A DNA stretch of 64,000 nucleotides from Clostridia bacterium (GTDB lineage Bacteria; Bacillota; Clostridia; Christensenellales; Aristaeellaceae), in contig JAFVVG010000014.1 of NCBI GenBank assembly GCA_017502305.1, forward strand, positions 118,960-182,959, given 5' to 3'. Position numbers and translations under genes: made by a program. Under the pieces are notes generated by a model. The model saw only the letters and a list, made by a program, of their open reading frames with translations, searched no databases and was not told where the DNA came from. This document shows, one piece after another, positions 54,846 to 61,947 of this stretch (position 1 is the first letter of the stretch; each line of letters opens with the position of its first letter).

Positions 54846-56060
54846 ATGTTTTCATTCCTCAAGAAGATTGACAAAAACGGTAAATTCCTGCTTGCCACCT
54901 GCTTTTTCGCCTTTTTCTGCAACGGCTCCGTTTCCCTGATGATGGGCAGCGCCATGCCCGACCTGAAGGCTGCCTACGGCCTGAGCGACTCCATCAGCGG
55001 CCTGTTCCTTTCCGCCCATTCCGCCGGCAACCTGATTGCCGGGTTGCTCAGCGGCCTTGTGCCCCTGTGGCTTGGTCAGCGCCGTTCCATCACTCTGCTG
55101 GCTTCCCTGGCCTTCATCGGATTTACAATGATGGTTCTCTTCGGCAATCCGGTATGGCTTTTTGTTGCATTTCTGTTCACAGGCTTCGGCAGGGGCAGCA
55201 TCACCAATTTTGACAACCGCATGGTAAATCTTCTCTCCGGCGGCAGTCCAGCAGCTTCCAACCTGCTGCACTCCTCCTTCGCCATCGGCGCCATCCTGAC
55301 GCCCATGGTCTTCCTGCTGCTGCGCACCTGCGTTTCCTGGCAGGCCGGCGTAATGTATGTAGTGGTCATCGGCTGCGTCGCGCTGTTCTGTTTCAGCCGC
55401 ATGCGACTGGAAAACGACAGGCCCAATCCCCAGGACAAGAGCAACTCCACCCTGGTTTTCCTTAAGAATCCATCCTTCCTGATCCTGGCCATGATGATGT
55501 TCTGCTACCTTTGCTCCGAGTATGCCATCAACGGCTGGCTGGTCACCTATATCCAGAACAAGGAGAACCTCACTGCCGCGCTGGCTTCCTCCGGCTCCGA
55601 TGCCGTCAGCTACAGCCAGACCATGGCAACCCTGCTCTGGGTCGTGATGCTCATCGGCCGCCTGACTTGTGCCTTCCTTTCCGGGCGGATCAGTCAGAAA
55701 AAGCTGATGATGTTCTCCTCCTTCGGCGTCGCCATTTTCTACTTCCTGATGCTTCAAAGCGCCGCCATCCCCATGGTGACCATCTCCGTGGCCGGGCTTG
55801 GCCTGTGTATGGCCGGCATCTGCCCCATGATCTATTCCGACGCCGCCATTTTCACCAATACCTATCCTATGGCTACCAGCCTTCTGCTGGGCATCGGCTC
55901 GGCAGGCGCCATCCTGATGCCCACCATCGTGGGTACTATGGCGCAAAGCTTTGGCTTCAACGGCGGCATGAGCGCGATCTTCGTCACCATCCTTCTTCTT
56001 GTGGTGTTTGCCACGCTGAACGTTGTTGTCAAAACCCGTAAACCCGTGCTCGACAAATAA
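54846..56060 (+). CDS. MFS transporter, probably for a uronate or its oligomer
   Basis: The 404-residue protein has about 12 membrane helices and major-facilitator features, including an N-half with GNLIAGLLSGLVPLWLGQRR between helices 2 and 3 and a C-half with IGRLTCAFLSGRISQKK. No substrate can be read from the sequence, but the position as third gene of the uxaB-uxaA operon suggests uptake of galacturonate or a related sugar acid. GGGAGGCACC precedes the ATG at 54846. A terminator follows. Confidence 0.85.
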   Translation: MFSFLKKIDKNGKFLLATCFFAFFCNGSVSLMMGSAMPDLKAAYGLSDSISGLFLSAHSAGNLIAGLLSGLVPLWLGQRRSITLLASLAFIGFTMMVLFGNPVWLFVAFLFTGFGRGSITNFDNRMVNLLSGGSPAASNLLHSSFAIGAILTPMVFLLLRTCVSWQAGVMYVVVIGCVALFCFSRMRLENDRPNPQDKSNSTLVFLKNPSFLILAMMMFCYLCSEYAINGWLVTYIQNKENLTAALASSGSDAVSYSQTMATLLWVVMLIGRLTCAFLSGRISQKKLMMFSSFGVAIFYFLMLQSAAIPMVTISVAGLGLCMAGICPMIYSDAAIFTNTYPMATSLLLGIGSAGAILMPTIVGTMAQSFGFNGGMSAIFVTILLLVVFATLNVVVKTRKPVLDK

Positions 56061-56076
56061 TCACGCCAAGAGAAAA

Positions 56077-56106
56077 GAGGATGTGCATGCCGCACATCCT
56101 CTTTCT
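56077..56106 (+). terminator. Intrinsic terminator of the uxaB-uxaA-MFS operon
   Basis: GAGGATGTGC (56077-56086) and GCACATCCTC (56092-56101) form a 10-bp stem with a 5-nt loop, followed by TTTCTGTTGTT. Confidence 0.85.
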
Positions 56107-56133
56107 GTTGTTAAGCGCTTTAGCAAGAAAATA

Positions 56134-56360
56134 ACCACCAGCAGAGCTGGTGGGATTGAAAAAAGCTTTAGCTTCAAGCTGATGGAGCGAAGCGAGTGAC
56201 ACCCGAAAAGGAACAGGCGTTCACAGAAAAGGGAAGGATTAACTCGCTTGCGAGTTGCGGGGCATACGTTGCGGCTGATAGACTTTTCGATGCGTCTTTA
56301 GATGCCTGCCGGCATTATTGCCTTGAAGGCACGGTGCATACCACCGGCTTAGCCGGTGGT
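56134..56360 (+). repeat. Hairpin-bounded element, possibly a non-autonomous IS200/IS605-type palindromic element
   Basis: The element is framed by two similar hairpins: CCACCAGC/GCTGGTGG (56135-56153, 3-nt loop) and ACCACCGGC/GCCGGTGGT (56340-56360, 3-nt loop). Inside is AACTCGC/GCGAGTT (56241-56256) and further small stems, so a transcript would be highly folded. Near-identical terminal hairpins around about 180 nt without a transposase fit palindrome-associated elements moved by TnpA in trans. The right hairpin followed by TTTTGATTT could also act as a terminator in the plus direction. No second copy is in this window, so the repeat nature is unproved. Confidence 0.5.
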
Positions 56361-56366
56361 TTTGAT

Positions 56367-57917
56367 TTACTCTTCAATCACTTCTACGTTCCTGGTTTCC
56401 AGCCGCTCGCCCTCATAGCCTGTGATCATCACATCCTTGAGCACAAGCTTGCGCACATCGCTGGCAACAATACCCTTGTACACGCACTTGGGCACGCAAT
56501 CCGCCATGGCAGGCTGCATAGGCTTGGCCGCTCGGGCGCAGGAGATATTTACATGCTCCATGGTTACCTTGTGGATGGGCTGCTCCGGCAGGCCCAGGAA
56601 ATATCCGGCACAGCAGACCTCCGTGGCGTTCACATGGCGGAAAGCAATGTTCCCCACATAAGGCGTACGGTCATCCACAGGCTGCGGCTCCAGGCTCTGC
56701 ACATATTCGGTGTGTCCGTCGGGATCGCAGTAATACAGGCAGTTCACCACGAAGGGCGTGCCCACACGATCCATCTCCACATGATCAAACACAATATCGT
56801 CAATCACGCCGTTTTTGCCCCGACCTCTGCGGGTTTTAACGCGCAGTCCCCTGTCCGTGTTGCGCATCAGGCAGTCTCTGACCCGCACGTGTTTCACACC
56901 GCCGGCCATCTCGCTGCCGGCAGTTACGCCGCCGTGACCATTCTCCATCAGGCAGTGAACAATCTCAATATCCTCACAAGGAGTTGCGTAGGTAGCGCCC
57001 ATATAGAGCTTGCCCGCCTTGATAGCAATGCAGTCGTCGCCCAGCGAGAAGTGGGCGCCCGCCACAAGAATCCCCTTGCAGCTTTCCGGATCAAAACCAT
57101 CGGTATTGGGGCTGTTGGCTGGGGCCTGCACCGAAATATTCAGGAACTTCAGGTTCTGGCTGAAATAGGGATGAAGATTCCAGGCAGGGCTGTTGCGGAA
57201 GGTCACGCCCTGAACCGTCACATCCTTGCACCGGCAAAGATACAGCAGCCTCGGCCTCCAGGCACCCCGCTTAACCCGATGGTTCACCCACCAGTCGCTT
57301 TCCTGGGCCATGCCATCCGCCACGCCCTCGCCATAGATAACGATATCCTTCACGTCCACGCCGGTAAGCAATGAACCGAACATATCCAGCGGATTGCCTT
57401 CCCAGGTGCCCAGGTTGAAATCCTTCTCCTCGTCGGTGGATTGGATCATACCCGGCAGAATCGGAAAGAGGTTTCTGTCCCGCTCCAGCTGAAGCACCGC
57501 GTCCTTCTGCAATTCCAAACGGATATGGCTCTTAAGTAACAGCGGCTTTACGCGATATTCACCCGCCGGGACCAGCACACGGCCTTTCTTTGGACAGCAG
57601 TTGATGGCCGCCTGGATGGCAGCGGTGTCGTCATGTTCGCCATCGCCCACAGCGCCAAACTGACGCACGTTCATGGTAAAGGATTCTTCCTCCGTGCGGA
57701 AATCGCATTCCGCCAGAAGGCATTCGCCATCGTACGCCTGCAGATGATACTTCGTATCCGGCCACAAATCAAACAGGCTGGTCACCACTGTGTTGGCGAT
57801 GCCCGCATCCTCCCCGTTCAATACAAGCTGGTAACGCTTGTTGGCGGCGTACAGTCCACCGTCTTCCAGCTGAAAGGTCACGCTTCTGGAGGACACAAAC
57901 AATTTTTCAATCTTCAT
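56367..57917 (-). CDS. Glycoside hydrolase family 28 polygalacturonase
   Basis: The 516-residue protein has a short N-terminal beta domain (about 1-80), then a right-handed beta-helix starting VRQFGAVGDGEHDDTAAIQAAI. All GH28 catalytic motifs are present: NTDGFDP, GDDCIAIK, GHGGV and the RxK motif in RGLRVKTRRGRG. It hydrolyses alpha-1,4-galacturonosyl bonds of pectin with inversion, probably acting on oligogalacturonides since no signal peptide is visible. AAGGAGACG precedes the ATG, which overlaps the upstream gene by 11 nt. The LacI operator before that gene places it in the uronate regulon. Confidence 0.92.
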   Translation of the reverse strand: MKIEKLFVSSRSVTFQLEDGGLYAANKRYQLVLNGEDAGIANTVVTSLFDLWPDTKYHLQAYDGECLLAECDFRTEEESFTMNVRQFGAVGDGEHDDTAAIQAAINCCPKKGRVLVPAGEYRVKPLLLKSHIRLELQKDAVLQLERDRNLFPILPGMIQSTDEEKDFNLGTWEGNPLDMFGSLLTGVDVKDIVIYGEGVADGMAQESDWWVNHRVKRGAWRPRLLYLCRCKDVTVQGVTFRNSPAWNLHPYFSQNLKFLNISVQAPANSPNTDGFDPESCKGILVAGAHFSLGDDCIAIKAGKLYMGATYATPCEDIEIVHCLMENGHGGVTAGSEMAGGVKHVRVRDCLMRNTDRGLRVKTRRGRGKNGVIDDIVFDHVEMDRVGTPFVVNCLYYCDPDGHTEYVQSLEPQPVDDRTPYVGNIAFRHVNATEVCCAGYFLGLPEQPIHKVTMEHVNISCARAAKPMQPAMADCVPKCVYKGIVASDVRKLVLKDVMITGYEGERLETRNVEVIEE

Positions 57918-58638
57918 CCGTTTCGTCTCCTTTCAGCGTCGGCGCCACATACATCTGCTGCGCATCCATTTCAAGGGCTGCAGGCAGATATCTTTCTGGA
58001 TCGATGATGCCAAGATCCACTGCCTTGTAGATACTGGTTGCGATCTTCAGCTTCGCCTCATCCGCAACCCCTTGCTTCAGCACGCCGCGCAGCGTTACAC
58101 GGTAAATATCCACCAGCGCCCTCCAATGCTCGTAAAGCTGCTGATCGCAAAGCTCAATGGTATCCACAAGCGCCAGCATGAACCATGCCGTATCCTCTGC
58201 CGAGTAATCCATGCCTTCACCCGCGCAATGTACGCCTGCTGCCTTGTCAAACAATCTTTCATGCAGCTCCTTGAATGCAGACACGACCTTGCTTACCCAT
58301 GCCATGCGATTGAGCTTCATTTCATAAGCCATGCGGAAAGGCAGCCCATCGTATGCATCCGCCAGTTTCACCGGCTCAGACATACTCTGTGAAACAAGCT
58401 GCTCAATCATATCCCGCCAGCGTTCCTCGCCGGTTTGCTCATAGGCGAAAAACAAATATGTCGCCCATGCAGAGCACATATCCTCCACCGCCGCGGACTG
58501 CTGCAACATATCCAGGGCGCACTGGCGATACGTTTCATTTTCCGTCTGCCGGAACCATGCAATGTAAGTCGATACAACAAATGCATGCTCCCGTGTCGTT
58601 CCCCAGCCAACCCGGCTCTTATCCATATCCTGAACCAC
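57907..58638 (-). CDS. GH105-like (unsaturated uronyl hydrolase fold) protein, short
   Basis: The 243-residue protein is not a standard family member, but the spacing of DAYDGLPFRMAYE, LHERLFDKAAGVHC and DTAWFMLALVDTIEL resembles GH105/GH88 alpha/alpha-barrel hydrolases, which split unsaturated galacturonyl ends of pectin fragments. It is about 100 residues shorter than usual and lacks the W-R-G motif before the ALVD helix, so activity is uncertain. The GTG at 58638 follows AGGTGATC, an excellent SD; the ATG at 58626 is the alternative. It is the first gene of the operon with GH28 and lies directly behind a uronate operator. Confidence 0.5.
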   Translation of the reverse strand: MVQDMDKSRVGWGTTREHAFVVSTYIAWFRQTENETYRQCALDMLQQSAAVEDMCSAWATYLFFAYEQTGEERWRDMIEQLVSQSMSEPVKLADAYDGLPFRMAYEMKLNRMAWVSKVVSAFKELHERLFDKAAGVHCAGEGMDYSAEDTAWFMLALVDTIELCDQQLYEHWRALVDIYRVTLRGVLKQGVADEAKLKIATSIYKAVDLGIIDPERYLPAALEMDAQQMYVAPTLKGDETDED

Positions 58639-58660
58639 AGAGATCACCTCTCCTTTGGTA

Positions 58661-58674
58661 TGTAACCGTTTACA
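58661..58674. promoter_or_regulatory. LacI-type operator before the GH105-like/GH28 operon
   Basis: TGTAACCGTTTACA matches the arms of the two operators in the lacI-uxaB region. It is 23 nt upstream of the GTG start. A TACTAT just upstream on the minus strand could be the -10, but I find no good -35. Confidence 0.75.
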
Positions 58675-58718
58675 TATAGTATTCGATAAGCTTTCGTAAA
58701 CTCCTACTGTTTCCAAAA

Positions 58719-58748
58719 GAAAAGACGCTTCAAATACAGAAGCGTCTC
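58719..58748 (-). terminator. Terminator of the tat operon
   Basis: On the minus strand AGACGCTT (58747-58740) and AAGCGTCT (58730-58723) are followed by TTTCTTTT. It starts 6 nt after the tatC stop. Confidence 0.85.
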
Positions 58749-58753
58749 ATGTA

Positions 58754-59509
58754 TTATGCTCTTTCACGGGGCTTGACGAACCTTGCCACCAGCACGCCGA
58801 TCTCGAACAGCAGCAGCATGGGAATAGCCAGCAGCAGCTGGGAGACCACGTCAGGAGGCGTGAGAACAGCTGCCACAACGGCAACAGCGAGGATGATGAA
58901 CTTGCGCTTGCTGGCCAGCATCTGATGATTGGTCCAGCCAAGGCGTGTGGTCATATACAAGACCACCGGCAGCTCAAAGGCCAGGCCAAAGGGCACCACA
59001 AAGCCAAACAGGAAGCCGATATATTTATCCACGCTGAGCATGGGCACAGCCAGGTTCTCGCCGGCAATCAGGAAGAAATCCACCGCCAGCATGTACACCA
59101 CACCGTAGCAGAAGACAACGCCCAGCAAGAAAAGAAACAGCACAATGAAAAACAGAACCCTGAAAAGCTTCTTCTCATGAGGGTACAGCGCCGGCTTGAT
59201 GAAGCTCCAGATCTGCCAGACAATTACCGGACTGGACACCACGATGGCGGCGACAATACCCACCTTCATTTTGGTCATCAGCGCCTCGGACATGGCAGTG
59301 TAGATAATCTCAATCCCCCGTGCCTCAATGGGCGCGAGAATCAGACCCATGAGCCAGTCAATGGCAAAATAGAAGATCAGCACAAAAGCCACACCCACCG
59401 CCGCAGCACAGATCACCAGTACATTGCGCAGCGCGGCCAGGTGCGTCATGATGGACTGCTTCTCGCCCACCTGCACCGTTTCGGTTTCAGGATTATTCAG
59501 CCTTGTCAT
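58754..59509 (-). CDS. tatC: Sec-independent protein translocase TatC
   Basis: The 251-residue protein has six membrane helices and TatC signatures: HLAALRNVLVICAAAVG near the N-terminus (the usual HLxELRxR cytoplasmic motif in modified form), PVIVWQIWSFIKPALYPHEKK, and FGLAFELPVVLYMTTRLGW. It is the receptor for twin-arginine signal peptides and forms the translocase with TatA/TatB. Its ATG lies inside the tatA end (17-nt overlap). A terminator follows the stop. Confidence 0.95.
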   Translation of the reverse strand: MTRLNNPETETVQVGEKQSIMTHLAALRNVLVICAAAVGVAFVLIFYFAIDWLMGLILAPIEARGIEIIYTAMSEALMTKMKVGIVAAIVVSSPVIVWQIWSFIKPALYPHEKKLFRVLFFIVLFLFLLGVVFCYGVVYMLAVDFFLIAGENLAVPMLSVDKYIGFLFGFVVPFGLAFELPVVLYMTTRLGWTNHQMLASKRKFIILAVAVVAAVLTPPDVVSQLLLAIPMLLLFEIGVLVARFVKPRERA

Positions 59510-59663
59510 TTTCCTTGGCGCCGTCCTCGTCGTTCTTCATTTCGTTCTTAAAGTCCTTGATGCTCTTGCCCAGGGCCTTGCCGACACCGGCCAGCTTGCC
59601 ACCGCCAAAAAGCACCAGCGCCAGCACCAGAATCAAAACGATTTCCCAAATACCCAAACGCAT
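59493..59663 (-). CDS. tatA: Twin-arginine translocase subunit TatA (56 aa)
   Basis: This short gene encodes MRLGIWEIVLILVLALVLF followed by GGGKLAGVGKALGKSIKDFK and an acidic, Lys/Glu/Asp-rich tail. It has the single N-terminal helix, the conserved FGxxKLxxxGxxLGxxI hinge-amphipathic pattern and the typical length. It forms the size-adaptable pore element of the Tat system. AAGGAGG lies about 9 nt before the ATG at 59663. The 3' end overlaps tatC by 17 nt. Confidence 0.93.
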   Translation of the reverse strand: MRLGIWEIVLILVLALVLFGGGKLAGVGKALGKSIKDFKNEMKNDEDGAKENDKAE

Positions 59664-59684
59664 AATTGTATTCCTCCTTGCAAA

Positions 59685-59984
59685 TTATTCCTCGATGTCT
59701 TTTTTCACGTCCTGCAACGTTTCCTTCACAGAACGTTCAGCTTCCTTCAGTTCGCCGGAGATATCCGCTTCCTTGAAGGTTTTTTCCAGGTCGGACTTGG
59801 TATCCTTGAATTCCTTGGAGAATTCGTCCCAGCCGGTTTCTTTTTTCACTTCATTCACCAGCCTGCGGATGGATTTCACCTGCCTTGCGATCCATCTGGC
59901 TACCTTAGGCAGATCCTTGGGGCCGACGATCAGGAACGCCACCAGCAGCACCACAATAAGCTCCGCGAAGCCGATATTGAACAT
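59685..59984 (-). CDS. tatB: Twin-arginine translocase TatB-like subunit
   Basis: The 99-residue protein begins MFNIGFAELIVVLLVAFLIVGPKDLPKVARWIARQ, the TatA/B transmembrane helix, the conserved GP hinge and amphipathic helix, then a long charged helical tail. The length and the GPKDLPKVAR form fit TatB better than TatA. The ATG at 59984 is preceded by AGGAGGTGA; a GTG at 59993 overlaps the SD. It is the first gene of tatB-tatA-tatC. No obvious Tat substrate is encoded in the window. Confidence 0.88.
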   Translation of the reverse strand: MFNIGFAELIVVLLVAFLIVGPKDLPKVARWIARQVKSIRRLVNEVKKETGWDEFSKEFKDTKSDLEKTFKEADISGELKEAERSVKETLQDVKKDIEE

Positions 59985-60018
59985 TCCTGTCACCTCCTGT
60001 CTGCCTTAATGTACATTT

Positions 60019-60047
60019 ATTATACATCATGTATAACAAAAAGGCAA
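60019..60047 (-). promoter_or_regulatory. Promoter of tatB-tatA-tatC
   Basis: Minus strand TTGCCT (60047-60042) and TATAAT (60024-60019) with 17-nt spacing, 34 nt before the tatB ATG. Confidence 0.65.
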
Positions 60048-60051
60048 ATAT

Positions 60052-60225
60052 CTATTTGTTTTTCTTCGCTTGTTCCCGTTCTGCAAAATGCTTGCATGCC
60101 GGGGTATCAGGCAGTCTGCTTTTCAAACGCGGGTGCACACAATGCCCACAGTATACCTCACCATACCTTCTGCCGAACTGAACGTAGTGCTGACGAAAAT
60201 GTTTACAGGTCTTGCACGTGTTCAC
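60052..60225 (-). CDS. Tiny cysteine/histidine-rich protein (putative zinc binder)
   Basis: I do not recognise a family. The 57-residue product has three Cys/His clusters: CKTCKHF, YCGHCVHP and ACKHF, compatible with one or two zinc sites, plus a basic C-terminus (REQAKKNK). The GTG at 60225 is 8 nt after GGAGG; an upstream ATG overlaps the SD. It is divergent from the ribbon-helix-helix gene, and its promoter is entirely covered by the palindromic operator at 60246-60268, so the two are probably co-regulated. The region is AT-rich compared with neighbours. Confidence 0.6.
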   Translation of the reverse strand: MNTCKTCKHFRQHYVQFGRRYGEVYCGHCVHPRLKSRLPDTPACKHFAEREQAKKNK

Positions 60226-60245
60226 TATCATCACCTCCAACAAAT

Positions 60246-60268
60246 AGTATACTTAATTTAAGTATACT
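60246..60268. promoter_or_regulatory. Perfect 23-nt palindromic operator (11-bp arms)
   Basis: The left arm AGTATACTTAA (60246-60256), a single central T and the right arm TTAAGTATACT (60258-60268) form an exact palindrome. It spans from the -10 through the spacer of the minus-strand promoter. A ribbon-helix-helix repressor gene starts 61 nt to the right, so this is probably its operator. Confidence 0.75.
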
Positions 60269-60273
60269 GTCAA
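60246..60273 (-). promoter_or_regulatory. Promoter of the tiny Cys-rich gene
   Basis: Minus strand TTGACA (60273-60268) and TATACT (60251-60246) with 16-nt spacing. The palindromic operator occupies the whole spacer and the -10. Confidence 0.65.
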
Positions 60274-60293
60274 CATTTTTCTTCAAAAAATCT

Positions 60294-60318
60294 TATAATA
60301 TACTTAAATCAAGTTGAC
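60294..60318 (+). promoter_or_regulatory. -10 box of the RHH operon and degenerate second operator
   Basis: TATAAT (60294-60299) is a good -10, though no good -35 is seen. Overlapping it, TATACTTAA (60299-60307), a central A and TCAAGT (60309-60314) repeat the left arm and part of the right arm of the palindrome at 60246-60268. A repressor bound here would block the plus-strand promoter. Confidence 0.5.
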
Positions 60319-60329
60319 GGAGGTAAACA

Positions 60330-60530
60330 ATGAGGAACAAAACAAATAAACATCTTGGTATTGAAATTGAGCCCGATCTTCATCGAAAACTTCGATATAT
60401 TGCCAAATTCGAAGGCCGATCAATCAATAGAGAGATTATTTACCTAATTCAACAATGCGTAAAATCGTTCGAAGCAACAAATGGGGAAATCATTTCATCT
60501 GAAACGAATTCTGAAGATAAGAAGGAGTGA
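60330..60530 (+). CDS. Arc-like ribbon-helix-helix DNA-binding protein
   Basis: The 66-residue protein has the Arc/MetJ pattern: a beta strand (KHLGIEIEPDLHRKLRYIA), helix A and helix B with GRSINREIIYLIQQCVKSF, then an acidic tail. Such proteins dimerise and bind palindromes through paired beta strands. GGAGG precedes the ATG. Its stop codon overlaps the SD of the next gene, so it appears cotranscribed with the two membrane proteins and the M20 peptidase. An antitoxin role was considered, but no toxin-like gene is adjacent. AT-rich relative to its operon. Confidence 0.85.
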   Translation: MRNKTNKHLGIEIEPDLHRKLRYIAKFEGRSINREIIYLIQQCVKSFEATNGEIISSETNSEDKKE

Positions 60531-60535
60531 ACATT

Positions 60536-61261
60536 ATGACCGATTTCAACGTCAACAGCGGTTTCCTGTACATCGTAACCGCCGTGATAGTAGTCTTTGT
60601 GCTGGCTCAGTCCCTGTTCTTCCTGGTCAAGGCGGCGCGCCGCGCCAGGGAGCTGGGCATTGCTGGCGCAACCATCCGCAAGACCATTGCCTCCAGCGCA
60701 CTGTTCACCATCGCCCCTGCGGTGGCGATTCTTCTGGGCGTTATCACCCTGTCCAAATTCATGGGTCTGCCCTTCCCTTGGCTGCGGCTGAGCGTTCTGG
60801 GCGCCCTGACCTACGAGCTGCCCGCCGCCACCTCCACCGCCACCGCCATGAACCTTTCCCTGGCCCAGCAGATCACAGACGCCAAAGCCTTTGGCGCCAT
60901 CGCCTGGGTAATGACCCTGGGCATCATCCCCGGTATCTTCCTGGTGCTCTTTGGCCTGAAGAAAATCCAGGGCGGCGTCATGTCCATCAAGAATAAGGAT
61001 CCCAAGTGGGGCAACATCTTTATGGACAGCATGTTCCTTGGCATGATTTCCGCCTTCATGGGCATGCTTTTCGCCGATATCCGCCTGGGCGTACCCGGCT
61101 TCATTCCCATCGTTGTGGCCGTGATTTCAGCTGCCATCATGGGGATCTGCGGCGTTCTCATCAAAGTTTGCAAGATCAAATGGCTCGAACAGTACGCCCT
61201 GCCCATCAGCATGCTGGGCGCCATGGCCGCTTCCATCCCTGTGACCTGGCTGATGGCTTGA
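60536..61261 (+). CDS. Polytopic membrane protein, DUF5058-like
   Basis: The 241-residue protein has about seven hydrophobic helices (near 8-28, 45-68, 75-95, 115-135, 160-180, 188-210 and 220-240) and resembles the DUF5058 group, whose function is not known. The loop YELPAATSTATAMNL lies between helices 3 and 4. Only 5 nt separate the RHH stop from its ATG at 60536. The next gene encodes another polytopic protein of similar size, suggesting a two-subunit carrier. The substrate is unknown. Confidence 0.7.
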   Translation: MTDFNVNSGFLYIVTAVIVVFVLAQSLFFLVKAARRARELGIAGATIRKTIASSALFTIAPAVAILLGVITLSKFMGLPFPWLRLSVLGALTYELPAATSTATAMNLSLAQQITDAKAFGAIAWVMTLGIIPGIFLVLFGLKKIQGGVMSIKNKDPKWGNIFMDSMFLGMISAFMGMLFADIRLGVPGFIPIVVAVISAAIMGICGVLIKVCKIKWLEQYALPISMLGAMAASIPVTWLMA

Positions 61262-61278
61262 GAAAGGAGCGATGAATC

Positions 61279-61935
61279 ATGAAGAAAACATATAACGATT
61301 CCGTTCATTTCTATGGCCGCATCTGGACAGCCACGGCGATCCTCATGCTGCTGATGGTTCCCGTCGCCATCTGTGTGCATTATCATGCCTGGCCCGAAAT
61401 GCAATATGTTCTCAAGGGTCTTCTTGGCGTGGCCCCCATTTACTGGACGGTGGGCATTATCGAGGTTCTGACCTACTCTCCCATGCTGGGCACCGGCGGT
61501 ACATACCTCTCCTTTGTTACCGGCAACCTGACCAACCTGAAGGTGCCCTGCGCCCTCAACGCCATGGAAGCCGCCAAGGTCAGCGCCACCTCCGAGGAGG
61601 GTGAGGTCGTTTCCACCATTGCCATCGCCACCTCCTCTATCGTTACGACCCTGGTGATCGCCGCGGGCGTGCTCCTTCTGGGCTATCTCCAGCCGATTCT
61701 TGAATCCCCCGTGCTGGCTCCGGCCTTTGAGAATATCATGCCTGCTCTCTTCGGCGGATTGGGCGTAGTGTACATTTCCAAGAACCCCAAGATCGCCATC
61801 GCGCCCCTGGTTTTCATGGTTCTGCTTTTCCTGCTGGTACCGTCTCTGGCCTCTTCTGTAGGCATTCTGGTGCCCGTTGGCGCACTGCTGGCCATCGCTG
61901 TCAGCCGCATCCTGTATAATAAAGGCAAGCTGTAA
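61279..61935 (+). CDS. Polytopic membrane protein of unknown family
   Basis: The 218-residue protein has about six to seven hydrophobic helices. A notable segment is YSPMLGTGGTYLSFVTGNLTNLKVPCALNAMEAAKVSATSEEGEVVSTIAIATSS, with a Gly/Thr-rich turn and a charged loop inside the membrane region, the kind of break seen in transporters. I do not recognise the family with certainty. It follows the DUF5058-like gene by 17 nt and precedes the M20 gene by 12 nt, so the three probably function together. Confidence 0.65.
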   Translation: MKKTYNDSVHFYGRIWTATAILMLLMVPVAICVHYHAWPEMQYVLKGLLGVAPIYWTVGIIEVLTYSPMLGTGGTYLSFVTGNLTNLKVPCALNAMEAAKVSATSEEGEVVSTIAIATSSIVTTLVIAAGVLLLGYLQPILESPVLAPAFENIMPALFGGLGVVYISKNPKIAIAPLVFMVLLFLLVPSLASSVGILVPVGALLAIAVSRILYNKGKL

Positions 61936-61947
61936 TGAGGTGATCGT

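Larger units (their letters stand above)
56061..56366. other. 306-nt intergenic region holding a terminator and a hairpin-bounded element
   Basis: Between the MFS stop and the GH28 end lie the terminator at 56077-56106 and then the element described at 56134-56360. I see no convincing gene. An open frame through the element continues antisense into the GH28 gene and is not supported. Confidence 0.6.

Noticed and set aside
56107..56125. Catabolite-control (cre-like) site TTGTTAAGCGCTTTAGCAA
   Set aside because: It is only an approximate palindrome, lies after a terminator and before the hairpin-bounded element, and is not near a promoter.
60330..60530. Antitoxin of a toxin-antitoxin pair
   Set aside because: The RHH protein is antitoxin-sized, but the neighbours are a Cys-rich mini-protein and membrane proteins, none of which resembles a known toxin.
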